Source: CAVQCT01 sp964520865
GTDB lineage: Bacteria; Zixibacteria; MSB-5A5; GN15; FEB-12
Assembly (NCBI GenBank): GCA_964520865.1
Contig: CAZFOY010000082.1
Location: 1-9,242, forward strand
Direction: 5' to 3'
DNA length: 9,242 bases
The notes beneath the pieces were generated by a model. The model saw nothing but the letters and a program-made list of their open reading frames with translations. It did no database searches and had not been told where the DNA came from. A program made the translations under genes and the position numbers. This document shows, in pieces, positions 6,141 through 9,242 of this stretch; the first letter of the stretch is position 1, and each line of letters starts with the position of its first letter.

Positions 6141-8450
6141 ATGGAAAAAGAAAATCCCAAAGACGACCAGACACAAACATACGTAGGCATAGCTCCGGGC
6201 ACGACCGTCGCTCATTATCGCATCATATCCCGAGTAGGCGCCGGAGGTATGGGGGAAGTGTATCTGGCCGAAGACACCCGCCTGAACCGCCGGGTAGCGC
6301 TCAAATTTCTTCCCAAGAATCTCTCCGCTGATCCGGAGATGCGAAGTCGCTTCATCCGGGAGGCACAGGCGGCCGCCAAGCTCGATCACCCCAATATCGT
6401 TCCGGTGTTTGAAGTTGGAGATCATCAGGGAGATCCGTTCTTCTCGATGGTCCACGTCGAAGGGAGATCACTGCGTGAGGTTATCCGGTCCGAATCTCAC
6501 GATATCGGATGGATCTGCGACATTGCGACCCAATTGTGCGAAGGGCTCCGAGCGGCACACGCCAAGGGAATAGTCCACCGGGATATCAAGCCGTCGAACA
6601 TACTCATCGACAGCGCCAACCGGGCGCGTATCGTTGATTTCGGTCTTGCCTCGGTGGCGGCCGCGAATAATCTGACCAAAACCGGCTCGACTATAGGCAC
6701 AATCGGCTACATGTCGCCGGAGCAGGTGCGAAGTGACAAGACCGATGTTCGTTCCGATCTCTTTTCGCTGGGAGTCGTAATGTACGAAATGGTGGCCGGC
6801 AAAGGTCCGTTCGCATCGGACAATCAGGCAGCCGTCCTGAATTCCATCCTTAACGACGCACCGAAACCTCCCTCTGAATTGCGGGCCGATCTGCCCCCTG
6901 CGCTCCAAAATATAATCCTCAAGCTGCTTGAGAAGGCGCCGGAAATGCGATACCAGACCGCGCAGGAAGTTTCGGATGAACTTAAGAACGTATCTATACA
7001 AATTGTTAGGCAAAGCAGCACGCCGGTCGATGACAAGCCGTCGATAGCAGTTCTTCCCTTCGCCAACCTGAGCAATGACCCGGAGCAGGAGTACTTTTGC
7101 GACGGGATCGCCGAAGAAGTCATCAACGCGCTCACCAATGTGGCGGGTCTTCGCGTGGTAGCCAGAACCTCGGCCTTCGCCTTCAAAGGGCAGAACAAAG
7201 ATGTCCGTCAAATCGGGATGGCGTTGAACGTCGGGACGATTCTCGAGGGTTCGGTGCGCAAAGCGGGTGAACGCATTCGTGTTACTGGACAGCTCATTAA
7301 TGTAGGGGATGGATTCCACATCTGGTCGGAACGATACGACCGCAAACTCGATGACGTCTTCGCCATTCAGGATGATATCTCGCTGGCGATCGTTGATCAG
7401 CTCAAGATCAAGCTGCTTAGAGGCGAAGAGAAGGCTATCAAGAAGCGAGTTACTTCCAATCTTGAAGCTCACAATTATTATCTCAGAGGGAGATACTTCT
7501 GGGGTCGGAGGACCGAAAAAGCACTGCAACAGGCAGGGGAGTATCTCAAGAAAGCGATCGCCCTCGACCCGGAATTCGCTCTTGCCTACACCGGTTTGGC
7601 AGAGGTTCGTGCCGTCCAATACTCGAACGATCCGAAGAAGCCCGAACTCATGCAGGAAGCTAAGGCGATGGCGCAGAAGGCGCTCACGCTGGATCCTGAA
7701 GCTGCCGAAGCGTATAGTTCACTTGCCATGATGGAGTATTTCAGTTGTCATTGGGATGAAGGCGTGAGGCTGTTCAAGAAGGCCCTCGCTATGAAGCCGG
7801 ATTATCCCACCGCCAACCATTGGTGGGCGATTGTGCTCGCGTCGCTCGGCAAATTTGATCTCGCCATTAAGCACGCCGAAAAGGCACGCAGTTATGACCC
7901 GCTTTCGACAGCCATCGGTCACCTCAGTATGATGCTCAGTCACGGAACGAAGCAGTACGAAAAGGCACTGGCCCTCGCTCAGGAGTATAAAGAACTCGGA
8001 GATTCCTTCTCCTTGTACCATTTGACCTGCGCGATGAGTCTGATCGAGTTGGGGAGGATAGACGAGGCAAGGTCCCACATCGAGGTGGCTCGACGAATCG
8101 TTGATGAGGAGAGAGAGGAAGGGAAGCGCGACGAAAAAAGCAGGGATGCCAGGTACTACGTCGGAACGGCGCTTGCAAGACTTGGCGACAAAACTTACGG
8201 TGAGCAACTGCTCAAAGAGTTTCATGAGGGCCGGACGACACATCGTGTCATGCTCGGTGAGGTTGCCCAGCTCTGCGTGGCGCTCGGCCGTAACGACGAA
8301 GCGCTCGATCTGATCGAAGAAGCGGTGAAGGAGAACGGCAGTTTCATGTCATTTTTCTGGTGGAGCCCACTGTTCAACCCGATCAGGTCGCACCCTCGAT
8401 TTGTAGCCGCCATCGAGCGAACCGGAATCTGGGATGTCAAAGTGGATTGA
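6141..8450 (+). CDS. Cytosolic Ser/Thr protein kinase with TolB/FlgO-like domain and TPR repeats
   Basis: A 769-residue kinase (from the ATG at 6141) with no membrane helix. The catalytic domain (about 26-283) is intact: G-loop GAGGMGEV (33-40), VALK Lys55, Glu74, HRD 146-148, Asn153, DFG 166-168, activation-segment Thr/Ser 179-187, MSPE 191-194 and Asp206. A linker leads to a TolB/FlgO-like domain (about 299-425) marked by SIAVLPFANLSNDPEQEYF, DGIAEEVINAL and the IWSERYDR segment. In known proteins this module sits between a kinase, cyclase or CadC-type DNA-binding domain and TPRs. TPR-like helical repeats run from about 440 to the end, with AIALDPEFALAY and ALTLDPEAAEAY as the clearest units. 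The tail FNPIRSHPRFVAAIERTGI is the usual end of this class. The TPRs probably bind partner proteins. The frame is open upstream to 6084, with a TTG at 6114, but neither start has a good ribosome-binding site. The first kinase ends 105 bases before this ATG, so co-transcription is possible. Confidence 0.9.
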   Translation: MEKENPKDDQTQTYVGIAPGTTVAHYRIISRVGAGGMGEVYLAEDTRLNRRVALKFLPKNLSADPEMRSRFIREAQAAAKLDHPNIVPVFEVGDHQGDPFFSMVHVEGRSLREVIRSESHDIGWICDIATQLCEGLRAAHAKGIVHRDIKPSNILIDSANRARIVDFGLASVAAANNLTKTGSTIGTIGYMSPEQVRSDKTDVRSDLFSLGVVMYEMVAGKGPFASDNQAAVLNSILNDAPKPPSELRADLPPALQNIILKLLEKAPEMRYQTAQEVSDELKNVSIQIVRQSSTPVDDKPSIAVLPFANLSNDPEQEYFCDGIAEEVINALTNVAGLRVVARTSAFAFKGQNKDVRQIGMALNVGTILEGSVRKAGERIRVTGQLINVGDGFHIWSERYDRKLDDVFAIQDDISLAIVDQLKIKLLRGEEKAIKKRVTSNLEAHNYYLRGRYFWGRRTEKALQQAGEYLKKAIALDPEFALAYTGLAEVRAVQYSNDPKKPELMQEAKAMAQKALTLDPEAAEAYSSLAMMEYFSCHWDEGVRLFKKALAMKPDYPTANHWWAIVLASLGKFDLAIKHAEKARSYDPLSTAIGHLSMMLSHGTKQYEKALALAQEYKELGDSFSLYHLTCAMSLIELGRIDEARSHIEVARRIVDEEREEGKRDEKSRDARYYVGTALARLGDKTYGEQLLKEFHEGRTTHRVMLGEVAQLCVALGRNDEALDLIEEAVKENGSFMSFFWWSPLFNPIRSHPRFVAAIERTGIWDVKVD

Positions 8451-8520
8451 AAAAGCAGGGCAGTTACATCGTGGAAAATGCCAACGTCATTGACACGACT
8501 TTCTCCAACATCAATACGAT

Positions 8521-9242
8521 ATGAACAACAAGAATAGACCCGCAGCAGAACCAATTGACCTCAGATCGGATACGGTTACCCTTCCGACTCCCGAGATGCG
8601 AAAGGTGATGGCGGAAGCGCCGGTCGGGGATGATCAGTACGGCGAAGATCCATCGATGAATCGCCTGCAGCAGAAGGTGGCGACTCTTCTCGGCAAAGAG
8701 GCGGCGCTCTGGCTTCCTTCGGGGACGATGGCAAACCAGACCGCCCTGCGTGTGCTGACCCGGCCCGGCGACGACGTGATCGTAAGCCGGGAAAGTCATG
8801 CCGTCTGGCACGAGACCGGAGGCTCGGCGGCGAATGCCGGCATACAGTTCACGGAGATTGGGGACGAGGGTTGTTTCACGGTCGATGACTTCGTCAAGGC
8901 AGTCAAGCCGCGCGGACATGTTATTTATCCGCCGACTACCCTTGTCGAGATAGAAAACACGCACAATCGGGCAGGGGGAGTAGTGTTTCCGCAGGATGAT
9001 GCAGAGCAGATATGCAAGGCGGCCGGAGAAAGGGAGATTGCCACTTTTCTCGATGGTGCCCGGTTGTGGAACGCAGCGGTCGCATCGAACCGTTCTCCTG
9101 CCGAACTGGCTGCTCCGTTTGACCTGGTATCGGTCGCGCTTTCGAAAGGACTTGGCGTGCCGGGTGGATCATTGCTGGCCGGATCGAAAGAGCTGATCGA
9201 CCGGGCAACCCGCTATCGCAGGATGTTCGGCGGGGCGATGCG
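8521..9242 (+). CDS. ltaE: Low-specificity L-threonine aldolase (5' part, cut by window end)
   Basis: A PLP-dependent fold-type I enzyme that splits L-threonine or L-allo-threonine into glycine and acetaldehyde in the cytosol. The first 240 residues are visible and the frame is open to the right edge. The usual order of motifs is present: DLRSDTVTLPTPEMRKVM at about 13-30, VGDDQYGEDPS, the phosphate-binding PSGTMANQ, His93 in the ESHAVWHE segment that stacks on the PLP ring, ENTHNRAGG, LDGAR with Asp178 that contacts the pyridine nitrogen, and SKGLG with the Schiff-base Lys209. The window stops at FGGAM, just before a family-typical Arg/Gln. The family is about 340 residues long, so roughly 100 are missing. 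After SKGLG the sequence is VPGGS, where most homologues have APVGS; this is probably a neutral change. A stop at 8491-8493 with no other ATG before 8521 fixes the start, although no Shine-Dalgarno is visible. The gene lies 70 bases after the second kinase. The family is certain; the symbol is by homology only. Confidence 0.92.
   Translation, partial: MNNKNRPAAEPIDLRSDTVTLPTPEMRKVMAEAPVGDDQYGEDPSMNRLQQKVATLLGKEAALWLPSGTMANQTALRVLTRPGDDVIVSRESHAVWHETGGSAANAGIQFTEIGDEGCFTVDDFVKAVKPRGHVIYPPTTLVEIENTHNRAGGVVFPQDDAEQICKAAGEREIATFLDGARLWNAAVASNRSPAELAAPFDLVSVALSKGLGVPGGSLLAGSKELIDRATRYRRMFGGAM

Noticed and set aside
6468..7619. A 383-codon open frame on the minus strand
   Set aside because: It lies wholly antisense to the second kinase, whose motifs are unmistakable. 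The product is Arg-rich with no recognisable domain; it is a codon-usage shadow.
8490..8520. TTGACA followed by TACGAT just before the aldolase ATG, as a promoter
   Set aside because: The spacing is 19 bases and the -10 box abuts the ATG, so transcription would begin inside the coding region.
8464..8964. A 166-codon minus-strand frame over the aldolase start
   Set aside because: It is antisense to the threonine aldolase, which has full family motifs in the plus strand, and has no signal or domain of its own.

Overview
The window reads as gene-dense chromosome from a Gram-negative-type bacterium. Moderate GC content, two large eukaryotic-like Ser/Thr kinases side by side, a duplicated FtsX/MacB permease of the kind common in Bacteroidota-related phyla, an NlpE-like lipoprotein and a small beta-barrel protein fit a member of the FCB superphylum (Zixibacteria-like lineages come to mind) or an Acidobacteria-like lineage. 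This placement is inference from gene style; no rRNA or other marker gene is present. No tRNA, CRISPR array, insertion sequence or phage gene was seen, and no stretch longer than 300 bases lacks a gene or gene remnant.

Layout. Bases 1-1313 (+) hold the C-terminal half of an ABC-transporter permease whose start lies outside the window. It converges on a block of three minus-strand units: a small predicted outer-membrane beta-barrel protein (1385-2053), a broken gene (2155-2600) with an intact ribosome-binding site and signal peptide but only a short 5' piece and an out-of-frame barrel-like 3' piece, and an NlpE-like lipoprotein (2766-3224). From the divergent intergenic region 3225-3383 the plus strand carries a transmembrane Ser/Thr kinase with an extracytoplasmic PD40/TolB-type propeller (3384-6035), a second, soluble Ser/Thr kinase with a TolB/FlgO-like domain and TPR repeats (6141-8450), and the 5' part of a PLP-dependent threonine aldolase (8521 to the right edge), which runs off the window.

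How it may work together. Most of the left two thirds concerns the cell envelope: a permease for lipoproteins, peptides or drugs, a porin-like barrel, an NlpE-type lipoprotein and a membrane kinase with its sensor outside the cytoplasm. The two kinases are tandem, same-strand relatives that share the catalytic domain but have different C-terminal modules, one membrane-anchored and one cytosolic. A joint signalling role is plausible but not shown by the sequence. The threonine aldolase looks like ordinary metabolism placed next door. I see no convincing wholly new system; the observations most worth following up are the decayed gene, the kinase pair, and a possible leaderless NlpE-like transcript facing the membrane kinase.
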